Source: CAVSWN01 sp046728115
Lineage (GTDB): Bacteria > Acidobacteriota > Vicinamibacteria > Vicinamibacterales > CAVVIG01
Assembly: GCA_046728115.1 (NCBI GenBank)
Contig: JBKPDW010000507.1
Span: 1-23,010, forward strand
DNA: 23,010 bases
Direction of reading: 5' to 3'
This document shows, in pieces, positions 1-9,040 of this stretch. The translations under genes were made by a program, and so were the position numbers. How positions within the stretch are numbered: the stretch's first letter is position 1; each line of letters opens with the position of its first letter. The notes under the pieces are model-generated. The model was not told the origin of the DNA, did not search any database, and was given only the letters and a program-made list of their open reading frames with translations.

Positions 1-2
1 GT

Positions 3-973
3 CCTGTTGTCGGCGGTACTCGCGGCTCGAGCTGGGGATCCGACGACACGATTGTCTTCGCGAGCAATGACGCTTCGACCGGCCTGTGGATCGTCCCGCC
101 AGGAAGTGGAGAGCCCAGGGTCCTGACGAGACCGGACACGGCGCACGGCGAAATCGATCATTTCTTCCCTGCACTCCTGCCGGACGGACGCGCGGTGCTC
201 TTCACAGTGATGAGAACGGCTTCCGCCTCGGCCGACTGACTTTCGGCCCAGCAATCGAGTCGAATCCCGTCTGGACCCCGGATGGACGACGGCTGATGTA
301 CTCGTCGAGTCGGGCTGGCATCCCGAGCGTCTTTTGGCAGCCGGCTGACAACACCGGCGCCGCCGAGCAGTTGACGAACACCACGACGACTCTCGTCACG
401 CCGTTTTCCGTGTCGCCGGACGGCAAGACAGCCGTCGTCGGGCTCGCGGGCGGGATCGATCTCGGTTTGCTGCGGCTCGACGGCGGGACGGAACCAACGC
501 CGCTCGTGCAGGACAGCGGCAGTCAGGCCAACGCCGACATTTCACCGGACGGCCGTTGGCTGGCCTACCAATCGAACGAGTCCGGGCAGATGCAGGTGTA
601 CGTGCGGCCGTTCCCCGAGGTGAACGCGGGTCGCTGGCAGATCACGACCGATGGTGGTGGCCGTCCTGTCTGGGCACGTTCGGGACGCGAACTGTTCTAT
701 ATGGTCCAGCTTCCCGGAGGTGAGGCCGAGATCATGAGCGTTCCGATCGATGCGGCCTCCATGTTTCGGTATGGCAATCCGACGAGGCTCTTTGCCGGTC
801 GTTATGGAAGCGCGGGGCAGCCGGGCCGCATTTTCGATGTATGGTCCGATGGGCAAAAGTTTCTCGTGATCAAGAGTGCGCAAGTGGTGGCGGTCCGCGA
901 AGCGACGCCGCCGAGCATGATCATCGTGCTCAACTGGTTTGAAGAGCTCCGCGCGCGAGTCCCCACACGGTAG
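3..973 (+). pseudogene. PD40/WD40-like beta-propeller protein, frame-disrupted 3' part
   Basis: This is the C-terminal part of a TolB/PD40-type beta-propeller protein; such domains are often fused to kinases or sit in periplasmic proteins. Frame 3 reads from the window edge to a TGA at 237-239 and contains a family-like stretch (GGTRGSSWGSDDTIVFAS, then a FFPALLPDGRAVLFTV-like strand). The sequence then continues in frame 2 from about 220 to the TAG at 971-973 with further blades: SNPVWTPDGRRLMYSSSRAG, SPDGKTAVV, ISPDGRWLAYQSNESG and VYVRPFPEV. From memory of the family, the first segment is normally separated from the RLTF..NPVWTPDGRR blade by well over 100 residues, so a deletion plus frame change near 200-235 is likely. 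The 5' end lies outside the window. Whether any product is made is unknown, and an assembly error is possible. The propeller assignment is confident; the pseudogene status is less so. Confidence 0.75.
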
Positions 974-982
974 TGGCTCGCG

Positions 983-1050
983 ATGAAGCTGATCGAGGAT
1001 CTCGTTCAGGACACGCAATACGCCGCCCGTACGATGCGGCGCAGCCCGGC
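983..1050 (+). pseudogene. N-terminal remnant of an orphan ABC (FtsX/MacB-like) permease
   Basis: An ATG nine bases after the stop of the propeller gene opens a reading frame beginning MKLIEDLVQDTQYAARTMRRSP. This matches the characteristic start of acidobacterial duplicated orphan permeases (M-x-x-x-x-DL-x-x-D-x-RYA-x-R-x-L-RRSPGF), where a first transmembrane helix rich in L, A and G should follow. Here the similarity stops after about 22 codons. From 1052 onward the DNA is the 3' end of the opposite-strand RND permease. The open frame continues to 2857, but only as an antisense shadow. This is a truncated relic marking a rearrangement junction. Identification rests on a short motif. Confidence 0.6.
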
Positions 1051-1051
1051 G

Positions 1052-4000
1052 TCACTTGCCAGCCGTCGCGGGCCGGAGCACTGGCGTCTTCTGCCGCGAC
1101 CGCATCCACGATTGCACCTGCGCCATGTAGGTGTAGACGACCGGTGTGAGATAGAGCGTCACGAGCTGAGAAAAGAGCAGACCGCCGACCACGACGAGTC
1201 CCAGGGGCTGCCGGGCTTCTCCGCCGGCGCCGTAGCCGAGCGCGATCGGCACCGCGCCCAGCAGCGCGGCCATCGTCGTCATCATGATCGGCCGGAATCG
1301 GATCAGGCAGCCTTCGTAAATCGCGGCCTCCGGCGTCTTCCCGCCACGCTCCGCTTCGAGCGCGAAATCGATCTGCATGATCGCGTTCTTCTCGACGATC
1401 CCGATCAGCATGATCATGCCGACGAACGCATAGATATTCAGATCCATCCGGAAGAGGATCAGCGTGACGAGCGCGCCGAAGCCGGCCGACGGCAGGCCGG
1501 AGAGGATCGTCAGCGGGTGGATGTAGCTCTCGTAGAGAATCCCGAGCACAATATATACGACCATGATGGCAATCCCGAGCAGGATGGCGAGATTGCCCAG
1601 CGAGCTCTCGAACGCCTTGGCGGCGCCTTCGAACTGACCGCTGACGCCTTCCGGCAGCGTCGCCGCCGCGACCTCGGCCACGTGGCCGAGGACCGTGCCG
1701 AGGGCGGCGCCTGGCTGGAGCGCGAACGAGATGGTCACCGCTGGCAGCTGACCCTTGTGCGCGACGGTCTGTGGACCGACAACCTGTGTGGTTTTTGCGA
1801 GCGTGTCGAGCGGCACCACGGTGCCAGCCGACGCATTCGGGTTCGGCGCCAGGCCTCCAGGATTGCCTCCGCCAACGCCCGACACGAGACCCGGCGCACC
1901 GGCGCCACCCGCCGCGCCGGTCCCGCCTTGCGGAGCGGCCTTGAAATAGAGCAGCGACAGCGCCGACGGATCGGCCTGGAACTGCGGTGCGAGCTCGAGT
2001 TGCACCTTGTATTCGTTGACGGGCGCGTAAATCGTCGAAACCCACCGTGGCCCATATGCGTCGTAGAACGCGTTTTCGATCTGATTGGCGGTCACGCCGA
2101 GTGCCGCCGCCTTGTCGCGATCGATCTGCACATCGACCTGGGGGCTGCTGACTGCAAGATCGCTCGTCAGGTCCTCGATGCCCGGCACCCGTGCGCCGAG
2201 CGCCTTCAACAGCTTTCGCGAGGCATCGTACAGAGCCTCGCGATCCGGAGACTGCATGGAGAACTGATACAGGCTCTTGCTCACCTGACCGCCGATGCGG
2301 ACGGTCGGCGGATTCTGCATGTAGACCTGCATGCCAGCCACGGTCGCGATCTCAGGACGCAACGACCCGATGATGTCGTTGGCGAGCTCGGATCGTTCGC
2401 CACGCGGCTTCAAGTGCACGACGATCTGACCCAGGTTCGGACCCCCGAGGGTGTTCGCGGCCTGCCCGCCGACCGTCGAAACGAGGCCCTCGACATTCGG
2501 ATTGCGGCTGATGATTTCCGCGATGCGGTTCTGATATTCGACCAGCTTGTCGTACGCCGTGCCCTGCGCCGCCTCGGTGGTGACGGCGATCTGATCGGTG
2601 TCCTGTTCGGGTATGAACCCTTTGGGAACGATCACGAACAAGCCCGCCGTCAGGGCGAGTACGACCAGGAATGCGGCCATCGTGGCAGGACGGTTGCGCA
2701 GGACGATCTGCAGCGTGCGGTCGTAGCCGCGCAGCATGCTTTGGAACGCCGACTCCGTGACGTGCTGGAATCGACCTCCGTCCCCGCGATGCGTTGTAGG
2801 TTTTTTCAGGAAGCGGCTGCAGAGCATCGGCGTCAGCGTTACCGACACGACACCTGAGATGAGGATCGCGACGCAAATGGTGACCGAGAACTCGCGGAAC
2901 AACCGGCCGAGAACGCCGCCCATGAACAACACGGGGATGAACACCGCTGCAAGCGACAGCGTCATCGACACGATGGTGAAGCCGATTTCGCGCGATCCGA
3001 CGAGCGAGGCCGTCAGCGGATCCTCTCCCATTTCCGCGTGGCGATAGATGTTCTCCAGCATCACGATGGCGTCGTCCACGACGAAACCGACGGACAGGAT
3101 CAGCGCCATCATCGACAGGTTGTCGAGGCTGTACCCGAGCAGATACATCACCGCAAAGGTGCCGATGATCGAGAACGGCAGCGCCAGGCTCGGGATGACG
3201 GTGGCGCGGACGTTCCGCAGGAACAGGAAGATCACCATGATGACCAGCCCGAGCGTGAGCACCATCGTGAACTGCACGTCGCGGTACGATTCGCGAATCG
3301 TGTCTGACCGGTCGTACAGCACGTCCATGTGGACGCTCGTCGGCAGCTCCAGCTTGAACTGGGGCAGGAGCGCTTTCACCGCGTCGGCAACCGCGATCGT
3401 GTTGGTACCTGGCTGACGCTGGATGCCCAGCGTGATGGCGCGCTGCTGGCCGTCCGGCGTGTAGAACCACGACGCCGTCCGCTGGTCTTCGACGCCGTCG
3501 ACGATGTCGCCGAGATCGTCCAGGCGTACGGGCGCGCCGTTCCGGTACGACACGATCATCTGCTTGTACTCGTCGGCGTTCATCAGCTGGCCGGTGGCCT
3601 GCAGCGTGAAGGCCTTGTGCGGCCCGATGATGCTGCCGGTCGGCGTATTGACGTTCCATGCCCGCAGCGCGGCTTCGACTTCGTTGATGCCAATCTGCCG
3701 CGATGCCAGCGCATGGGGATCCAGCTGTGCGTGGACGGCGTATTTCTGGCTGCCGAGCACCTGCACTTGTGCGACGCCGCTTACCATCGAGATGCGTTGC
3801 GCGATGCGCGTTTCGGCGTACTCATCGAGAGTCCAGGGTGGAACGGTCGTCGACGTGATGACCAGATACAGAATCGGCTGATCGGCCGGATTCACCTTCG
3901 TGAACGTCGGCGGCGTCGGCATGCCCTGGGGCAGCAGGCGTGCGGCCTGCGTGATCGCGGCCTGCACGTCTACCGCGGCCCCGTCGAGGCTGCGGTTCAA

Positions 4001-4288
4001 ATCGAACTCGAGCGTAATCTGCGTCGATCCGAGCGAGTTGACAGACGTCATCGACTCGAGGCCGGCGATCATCGAGAACTGGTTCTCGAGCGGCGTCGCC
4101 ACCGACGCGCCCATCGTTTCGGGGCTCGCGCCCGGCAGCTGCGCGGTGACGAGCAGCGTGGGGAAGTCCACGTTCGGCAAATCGCTCACCGGCAGCGAGC
4201 GATAGGCGACCATCCCAAACAACGCGATCGCCGCCATCAGGAGACTCGTGGCGATGGGACGTTTGATGAAGCCTTCAGAGATGTTCAC
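1052..4288 (-). CDS. RND efflux permease, distal subunit (MdtB/MdtC-like)
   Basis: Inner-membrane proton-driven RND exporter subunit, about 1078 residues from the preferred GTG start. The N-terminus gives the family start NISEGFIKRPIATSLLM. An ATG 14 codons upstream (4330) would add residues encoded by an intergenic repeat, so it is not preferred. The TM4 proton-relay pair is present (VDDAIVMLENI, D405/D406), as is the TM10 lysine (IVEKNAIMQIDFALEAER, K967), so the pump looks functional. A Gly/Pro/Ala-rich insertion lies at about residues 780-817 in a periplasmic loop, making the protein slightly longer than usual (about 1040). It is the last gene of an adaptor-permease-permease operon, separated from the upstream permease by a 76-base gap with a repeat. 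Such paired permeases form heterotrimers in MdtABC. Substrate is unknown. The stop codon directly abuts the truncated ABC permease. Confidence 0.93.
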   Translation of the reverse strand: MNISEGFIKRPIATSLLMAAIALFGMVAYRSLPVSDLPNVDFPTLLVTAQLPGASPETMGASVATPLENQFSMIAGLESMTSVNSLGSTQITLEFDLNRSLDGAAVDVQAAITQAARLLPQGMPTPPTFTKVNPADQPILYLVITSTTVPPWTLDEYAETRIAQRISMVSGVAQVQVLGSQKYAVHAQLDPHALASRQIGINEVEAALRAWNVNTPTGSIIGPHKAFTLQATGQLMNADEYKQMIVSYRNGAPVRLDDLGDIVDGVEDQRTASWFYTPDGQQRAITLGIQRQPGTNTIAVADAVKALLPQFKLELPTSVHMDVLYDRSDTIRESYRDVQFTMVLTLGLVIMVIFLFLRNVRATVIPSLALPFSIIGTFAVMYLLGYSLDNLSMMALILSVGFVVDDAIVMLENIYRHAEMGEDPLTASLVGSREIGFTIVSMTLSLAAVFIPVLFMGGVLGRLFREFSVTICVAILISGVVSVTLTPMLCSRFLKKPTTHRGDGGRFQHVTESAFQSMLRGYDRTLQIVLRNRPATMAAFLVVLALTAGLFVIVPKGFIPEQDTDQIAVTTEAAQGTAYDKLVEYQNRIAEIISRNPNVEGLVSTVGGQAANTLGGPNLGQIVVHLKPRGERSELANDIIGSLRPEIATVAGMQVYMQNPPTVRIGGQVSKSLYQFSMQSPDREALYDASRKLLKALGARVPGIEDLTSDLAVSSPQVDVQIDRDKAAALGVTANQIENAFYDAYGPRWVSTIYAPVNEYKVQLELAPQFQADPSALSLLYFKAAPQGGTGAAGGAGAPGLVSGVGGGNPGGLAPNPNASAGTVVPLDTLAKTTQVVGPQTVAHKGQLPAVTISFALQPGAALGTVLGHVAEVAAATLPEGVSGQFEGAAKAFESSLGNLAILLGIAIMVVYIVLGILYESYIHPLTILSGLPSAGFGALVTLILFRMDLNIYAFVGMIMLIGIVEKNAIMQIDFALEAERGGKTPEAAIYEGCLIRFRPIMMTTMAALLGAVPIALGYGAGGEARQPLGLVVVGGLLFSQLVTLYLTPVVYTYMAQVQSWMRSRQKTPVLRPATAGK

Positions 4289-4394
4289 AACAATCCAATC
4301 TGGTAGTTGGGTAGTTTCGTAATCGGGCAATGGGATTGGAACACGGGGCGCTCATTTTCTACATTCAATTACCAATTACCCGATTACCCAATTC
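4289..4394. repeat. Inverted array of diverged AATTACCC/GGGTAATT words
   Basis: The gap between the two permease genes is AT-rich and built from short diverged words. On the plus strand the left part reads in the GGTAGTT / GGGTAGTT / GTAATCGGG sense. The right part (4368-4394) reads in the complementary sense: AATTACC, AATTACCC, GATTACCC, AATTCG. A perfect 9-base inverted repeat, GTAATCGGG (4319-4327) with CCCGATTAC (4379-4387), would pair the arms. The right arm extends into the upstream permease gene and encodes its last residues (QLELGNRVIGN). Confidence 0.7.
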
Positions 4395-7300
4395 GAGCTG
4401 TGGAATCTGCCGCGTCTTGAATATCTGCGCCATGTACGTGTAGACGACAGGGGTCAGATATAGCGTGATCAACTGCGAGACGACGAGCCCGCCGACGACC
4501 GCCAGCCCCAACGGGCGTCTCGCTTCGCCGCCGGACCCGTACCCGAGTGCGATCGGGATGGAGCCGAGCAGCGCGGCCATGGTCGTCATCATGATCGGCC
4601 GGAAGCGAATCACGCAGCCCTCGTAGATGGCGTCGGTCGGCGCCTTGCGGTGTTGCCGTTCCGCCTCGAGCGCGAAGTCGATCTGCATGATCGCGTTTTT
4701 CTTCACGATGCCGATCAGCATCACCAATCCCACGAACGAATAGATGTTCAGCTCGTTGCCGAACAGGTACAGCGTGATGAGCGCACCGAGTCCGGCCGAG
4801 GGAAGTCCCGAGAGAATCGTGATCGGGTGGATGTAGCTCTCGTACAGCGCGCCGAGCACGATATAGACAACGCCAATGGCGACAAAGAGCAGGAGCCCGA
4901 GGTTCGTCATCGACTGCTGGAAAACCCTGGCCTGTCCTTCGAAACTCGTCGTGATATTCGGCGGCAGCAGACGATCGGCGACGCGCTTGACGTGCTCCGT
5001 CGCTGCGCCGAGCGAAACCCCTGGCTTCAAACCGAACGACACCGACACCGACGGCAGCTGGCCGGAGTGGTTGATCGATTGCGGGCCGACCGTCTCCTTG
5101 AAGTTGACCACAGACTCGAGCGGCACGAGCATGCCGGACTGCGTCCGGAACGCCACTTTCTCGAGCGAATCGGCGGATCCCTGGTATTTCGGATCGAGCT
5201 CGATCAGCACGCGATACTGTGCGGTGTTGCCGTAGATGGTGGACGACCATTTCGGCCCGAGCGCGTCATAGAGCGAGTTCTGGATGATCGTGGCGTTCAA
5301 GCCAACCGCGGCGGCCTTGTCGCGATCGATCACGAGGTTGATACGCGGGCTCTTCATCTCCATGTCGGTCGAGACGTCCTGCACTTCGAGCACCTGCGCC
5401 TCGATCGCCTGCTCGAGCTGCGGCGCCCACTTGTACAGGTCGTCGGTGTTCATCGACTGCATCATGATGCTGAAGTTCTGGTTGCCCATGCGGCCGCCGA
5501 TCTGAAGCGACGGTGGCAGGCCGATGAACCCGCGGAACCCGGGGAAGCGCAGCAGCTGCGGCCGAAGCTGCTGCGCGATCTGCTGCGCGGACACCGGCCG
5601 ATTCGCGCGCGGCACGAGCTGCACCATCAGCCGTCCGTTGTTGGCGCCGCCACCCCCGCCGCCCGGTCCGCCGCCGCCCGGTCCGCCGCCGACACTCGCC
5701 ATGAAGGAGTCCACGTACGGATTCCTGATGACGATGTCCGCCACCTGCTGCGTCCATTTCGCCATGTCGAAAAACGACGTGCCCTGCGCGGCCTGCAGGT
5801 TGACGAACATCGAATCGTTGTCCTGATCGGGAATGAACCCGGTCGGAACGATGCGATACATGTAGACCGTCGCGCCCATGACGGCCACGAACACGGCGAG
5901 CATCGCCAGCCGATACCGCAGCACCTTCCGCAGGCTCCATTCGTAGCCGCTGAGTAGCGCATCGAAAGCACGGTCCATCAGGCCGGCGAAGCCTTTCTTG
6001 CTGTGGATGACGCGCAGAAACCGGCTGCACAGCATCGGCGTCAGCGTGATCGAGACGACGCCTGAAATGAGAATCGCCGTCGTGATGGTAACGGCGAACT
6101 CGCGGAACAGCCGGCCCAGGATGCCGCTCATGAACAGAATCGGAATGAAGACGGCAGCCAGCGACGTGGTCATCGTCAGGATCGTGAAGCCGATCTCCTT
6201 CGATCCCTTCAGCGCAGCCTCGAACGGTCCCTCGCCGTTCTCCATGTGCCGCACGATGTTCTCGAGCATCACGATCGCATCGTCAACGACGAACCCGATC
6301 GAGAGGATGAGCGCCATCATCGACAGATTGTTCAGGCTGAAGTGCAGCATCTGCATGACGGCGAACGTGCCCAGGATCGAAAACGGCAGCGCGAGCGCGG
6401 GGATGAGGGTGGCGGACCCGTTGTGCAGGAACAGGAAGATCACCCCCACGACCAGCGTCAGCGTGATGATCATCGTCACCTGGATGTCGGCGAATGCCTT
6501 GCGGATGGTGCGCGAGCGATCCTGCCGGGGCGTCAGGTGGGCGGACGGCGGCAGCTGGGCTTCGAAGACCGGCAGCAGCTTGCGCACGGCATCGGTCACT
6601 TCGATCGTGTTGGTTCCCGGCTGCCGCATCACCTGCAGCATGATCGAGCGCTGTATCCGAGTCTTGCCGGCGGCATCCCTGTTGTAGAACCAGTTGCCGT
6701 TGTAAACGTTCTCCACGCTGTCGATGACGTTGGCCACCTGCTCGAGCCGGACCGGTGCGCCGCGTCGATACGTGACGATCACCGGACGGAACGCCTCGGC
6801 GTTCATCAACTGTCCGCCGGCTTTGATGTTGTAGGTGGCGTGCGGTCCGAACAGCTGACCGGTTGGCAGGTTCACGTTCCAGTTCTGCACCGCCTGATCG
6901 ACTTCGTTGATGCCGATGCGCTCGGCATGAAGCTTGTCCGGATCGAGCTGCACGCGGACAGCGTACTTGGCGGCGCCCATCACCTGGACCTGCGAGACGC
7001 CGTTCACCATTGAAATGCGCGGCGCGATCATCGTCTCCGCGTAGTCGTCGAGCACGGGAAGCGGCAGCGTGTTCGACGTCATGTTGATCGTGATGATCGG
7101 CTGATCGTTCGGGTTGTTCTTGCGGAACGATGGCGCCGAGGGCATGCCGGCCGGCAGCAGCGGCATTACGGCGGCGATGGCCGTCTGCACGTCGACCGTG
7201 GCGCTGTCGATGTCGCGGTCCAGATCGAACTGCAACGTGATGTTGGTGCTGCCCGACCCGCTGCGCGACGTCATCGAATCGAGGCCGGCGATCGTCGTGA

Positions 7301-7511
7301 ACTGACGCTCGAGCGGGCTGGCGACCGCGGACGCCATCGTGCCAGGGTCGCCGCCCGGCAGAGAGGCGTTCACGTTCAGCGTCGGGTAGTCCACCTGCGG
7401 CAGATCGCTGACTGGGAGGGCGCGGTACGCGATGACGCCGAACATCGCGATGGCGAGCATCAACAAGCTCGTCGCGATCGGGCGTCGGATGAAAACCTCT
7501 GAGAGATTCAT
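4365..7511 (-). CDS. RND efflux permease, proximal subunit (MdtB/MdtC-like)
   Basis: Second RND exporter subunit, 1048 residues, the usual family length, starting MNLSEVFIRRPIATSLLM at an ATG. The TM4 aspartate pair is present in GFVVDDAIVMLENI (D410/D411) and the TM10 lysine in MLIGIVKKNAIMQIDFALEAER (K938), the residues corresponding to the AcrB proton relay. The VKKNAIM.IDFA signature is closer to MdtB/MdtC than to AcrB. A Gly-rich segment lies at about residues 605-623 in a periplasmic domain. It sits between the adaptor and a second, clearly homologous permease, so duplication followed by heteromer formation is likely. The C-terminal 11 residues are encoded by intergenic repeat DNA, suggesting the reading frame was extended into the repeat. 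Efflux of hydrophobic or amphipathic compounds is expected; the specific substrate cannot be read from sequence. Confidence 0.95.
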   Translation of the reverse strand: MNLSEVFIRRPIATSLLMLAIAMFGVIAYRALPVSDLPQVDYPTLNVNASLPGGDPGTMASAVASPLERQFTTIAGLDSMTSRSGSGSTNITLQFDLDRDIDSATVDVQTAIAAVMPLLPAGMPSAPSFRKNNPNDQPIITINMTSNTLPLPVLDDYAETMIAPRISMVNGVSQVQVMGAAKYAVRVQLDPDKLHAERIGINEVDQAVQNWNVNLPTGQLFGPHATYNIKAGGQLMNAEAFRPVIVTYRRGAPVRLEQVANVIDSVENVYNGNWFYNRDAAGKTRIQRSIMLQVMRQPGTNTIEVTDAVRKLLPVFEAQLPPSAHLTPRQDRSRTIRKAFADIQVTMIITLTLVVGVIFLFLHNGSATLIPALALPFSILGTFAVMQMLHFSLNNLSMMALILSIGFVVDDAIVMLENIVRHMENGEGPFEAALKGSKEIGFTILTMTTSLAAVFIPILFMSGILGRLFREFAVTITTAILISGVVSITLTPMLCSRFLRVIHSKKGFAGLMDRAFDALLSGYEWSLRKVLRYRLAMLAVFVAVMGATVYMYRIVPTGFIPDQDNDSMFVNLQAAQGTSFFDMAKWTQQVADIVIRNPYVDSFMASVGGGPGGGGPGGGGGGANNGRLMVQLVPRANRPVSAQQIAQQLRPQLLRFPGFRGFIGLPPSLQIGGRMGNQNFSIMMQSMNTDDLYKWAPQLEQAIEAQVLEVQDVSTDMEMKSPRINLVIDRDKAAAVGLNATIIQNSLYDALGPKWSSTIYGNTAQYRVLIELDPKYQGSADSLEKVAFRTQSGMLVPLESVVNFKETVGPQSINHSGQLPSVSVSFGLKPGVSLGAATEHVKRVADRLLPPNITTSFEGQARVFQQSMTNLGLLLFVAIGVVYIVLGALYESYIHPITILSGLPSAGLGALITLYLFGNELNIYSFVGLVMLIGIVKKNAIMQIDFALEAERQHRKAPTDAIYEGCVIRFRPIMMTTMAALLGSIPIALGYGSGGEARRPLGLAVVGGLVVSQLITLYLTPVVYTYMAQIFKTRQIPQLELGNRVIGN

Positions 7512-7519
7512 CGATGGCA

Positions 7520-7607
7520 GTTCAGATTTCAGAATTCAAAGTTCAGATTGATTTCAGATTTTTCGATTTTTCATGGCCGACTCGCGAACTGAGTCTGCAA
7601 TCTGAAC
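7520..7607. repeat. Inverted array of diverged TTCAGATT words
   Basis: The 113-base adaptor-permease gap holds three to four GTTCAGATT/TTTCAGATT/TTCAGAATTC words on the left (7520-7560). Their complement lies on the right (AATCTGAAC with flanking CTGCAAT words, 7590-7612). CAATCTGAAC at 7598-7607 is the exact reverse complement of GTTCAGATTG at 7541-7550, and nine of its bases also pair with 7520-7528. The architecture matches the gap at 4289-4394 although the word is unrelated. Confidence 0.7.
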
Positions 7608-7624
7608 TCTGCAATGCCCATCCG

Positions 7625-8920
7625 TTATTGATTGCCCCGTCCGCGTCCGCCGCCGCCCGCGCCGCGACCGCCGCGTCCACGACCGCCAGCCGCGTTGAGA
7701 TCCGTCGTCACGCGCGACCCCGGTTCGAGCCGCAGTTGTCCTTCGGTCACAACGGTCTCGCCGACTTTGATGCCCTTGTCGATCACCACATCCTGATCCG
7801 CGCGTTGCGCGGTGACGATCGGCCGCTGCTCGACGGTCGAGTCCGGCTTGACGACGAACACGTATTGACCGTCCTGACCGGTCTGAACAGCCTGCGACGG
7901 CACGACCGTGGCCTGCGAGAGCATTGCAAGCCGGAGCGTGACGCGCGCGAACTGCCCTGGCCACAGACGCCGATCGGCGTTGTCGAATGTCGCCTTGAGC
8001 TTGATGGTGTCGGTCGTGGTGTCCACGGCGTTGTCGACGAACGTCAGTGTTCCGTGCGCAGTCTGCGTATCGCCGTCCTGCGGCGCCGCCGTCACCGGCA
8101 GCGGATCGTGCCCGAGATGCTGCTTGACGGTCGCCAGGTGCACCGCCGGCACTGTGAACGTGATGAACACCGGCTGCACCTGGGCGATCGTCATCAGCTC
8201 GGTGTTGTTCGCGGTCACCAGATTGCCGACCTTGACGGACAGATTGCCGGTACGCCCGTCGACGGGCGATCGAATGACGGTGTACCCGAGCTGCACGCGC
8301 GCCATGTCGACCGCCGACACCCCAGCTTCGAGCTGCGCTCTGGCGCTGTCGATCGCGGCGCGATCCGCCTTGACGACGGCGGTGGTCGCGTCGGCTTGCG
8401 CGCGCGCCTGCTCCGCCTGATCCCTCGAAATGATGCCGCGCGTCGCCAACTGGGATTGACGCTCCGACGCGAGCTGCATGTACTCGGCATTCGAGGCGTC
8501 GCGCATCAGCTGCGCTTCTGCCTGCGCCAGGAGCGCCCTGTCGCGCGTCACGTTGGCTTCCGCCTGAGCCAGCGCCGCTTCGAACGGCCGCCTGTCGATC
8601 GAAAAGAGCTCCTGGCCCTTCTTCACGAAATCGCCTTCGCGGAACAAGGCCTGCTGCAGCTGACCTGTAACCTGGGAGCGGACCGAAATGGTGGTCGAGG
8701 CTTCGACGTTGCCAATGGCGGCGATTTCGACCGGCACGTCCTTCTCGCTCACCTTCGCCGTCACCACCGGTGCCGGACCGCTGTCGCCGCCGCGGCCGCG
8801 ACCCCCGCGCCCGCCCCGTCCGCCGCTTCCGCCGTCAGGACCTGCAGCGGACGGCGTGCTGCCGCACGCGCTCACTGCCACAGAAGCTGCTATACAGATG
8901 AGCGACAAGTATCTCGACAC
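7625..8920 (-). CDS. RND periplasmic adaptor lipoprotein (MFP/HlyD family)
   Basis: Membrane-fusion subunit linking the RND permeases to an outer-membrane channel. From the GTG at 8920 the product is about 431 residues, with a signal peptide ending in a lipobox (VSAC, Cys19), so it should be lipidated and inner-membrane anchored. Domains in order: barrel-sandwich/lipoyl half (VSEKDVPVEIAAIGNVEA, then SQVTGQL..LFREGDFVKKGQEL), an Ala/Gln-rich alpha-hairpin, the second lipoyl half (GYTVIRSPVDGRTG), then beta-barrel and membrane-proximal domains. Unusually, Gly/Arg-rich low-complexity stretches sit both just after the lipid anchor and at the extreme C-terminus. The GTG start is chosen over an ATG 22 codons upstream because it gives a clean lipoprotein signal and has a GGGAG ribosome site. 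It is the first gene of the efflux operon. Confidence 0.93.
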   Translation of the reverse strand: MSRYLSLICIAASVAVSACGSTPSAAGPDGGSGGRGGRGGRGRGGDSGPAPVVTAKVSEKDVPVEIAAIGNVEASTTISVRSQVTGQLQQALFREGDFVKKGQELFSIDRRPFEAALAQAEANVTRDRALLAQAEAQLMRDASNAEYMQLASERQSQLATRGIISRDQAEQARAQADATTAVVKADRAAIDSARAQLEAGVSAVDMARVQLGYTVIRSPVDGRTGNLSVKVGNLVTANNTELMTIAQVQPVFITFTVPAVHLATVKQHLGHDPLPVTAAPQDGDTQTAHGTLTFVDNAVDTTTDTIKLKATFDNADRRLWPGQFARVTLRLAMLSQATVVPSQAVQTGQDGQYVFVVKPDSTVEQRPIVTAQRADQDVVIDKGIKVGETVVTEGQLRLEPGSRVTTDLNAAGGRGRGGRGAGGGGRGRGNQ

Positions 8921-8929
8921 GGCGGTAGA

Positions 8930-8934
8930 CTCCC
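8930..8934 (-). promoter_or_regulatory. Ribosome binding site deciding the adaptor start
   Basis: GGGAG on the minus strand lies nine bases before the GTG at 8920. It supports that start over the upstream ATG at 8986, which would place a long Arg-rich tail before the lipoprotein signal. Confidence 0.55.
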
Positions 8935-9040
8935 GTCCGGATGCGATCGACATCTGCCGAGGATACTGGCACCTGGGTCGACGCATTTACGCGAAGAACG
9001 TCATTTGATGTCTCTTACGTCTTTCTTATATGACGCTGCG

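Noticed and set aside
983..2857. Long plus-strand open frame of 624 codons
   Set aside because: Only its first 22 codons resemble a known protein start. The rest is the antisense of the RND permease gene and is Arg/Asp/His-rich, as expected for a shadow frame.
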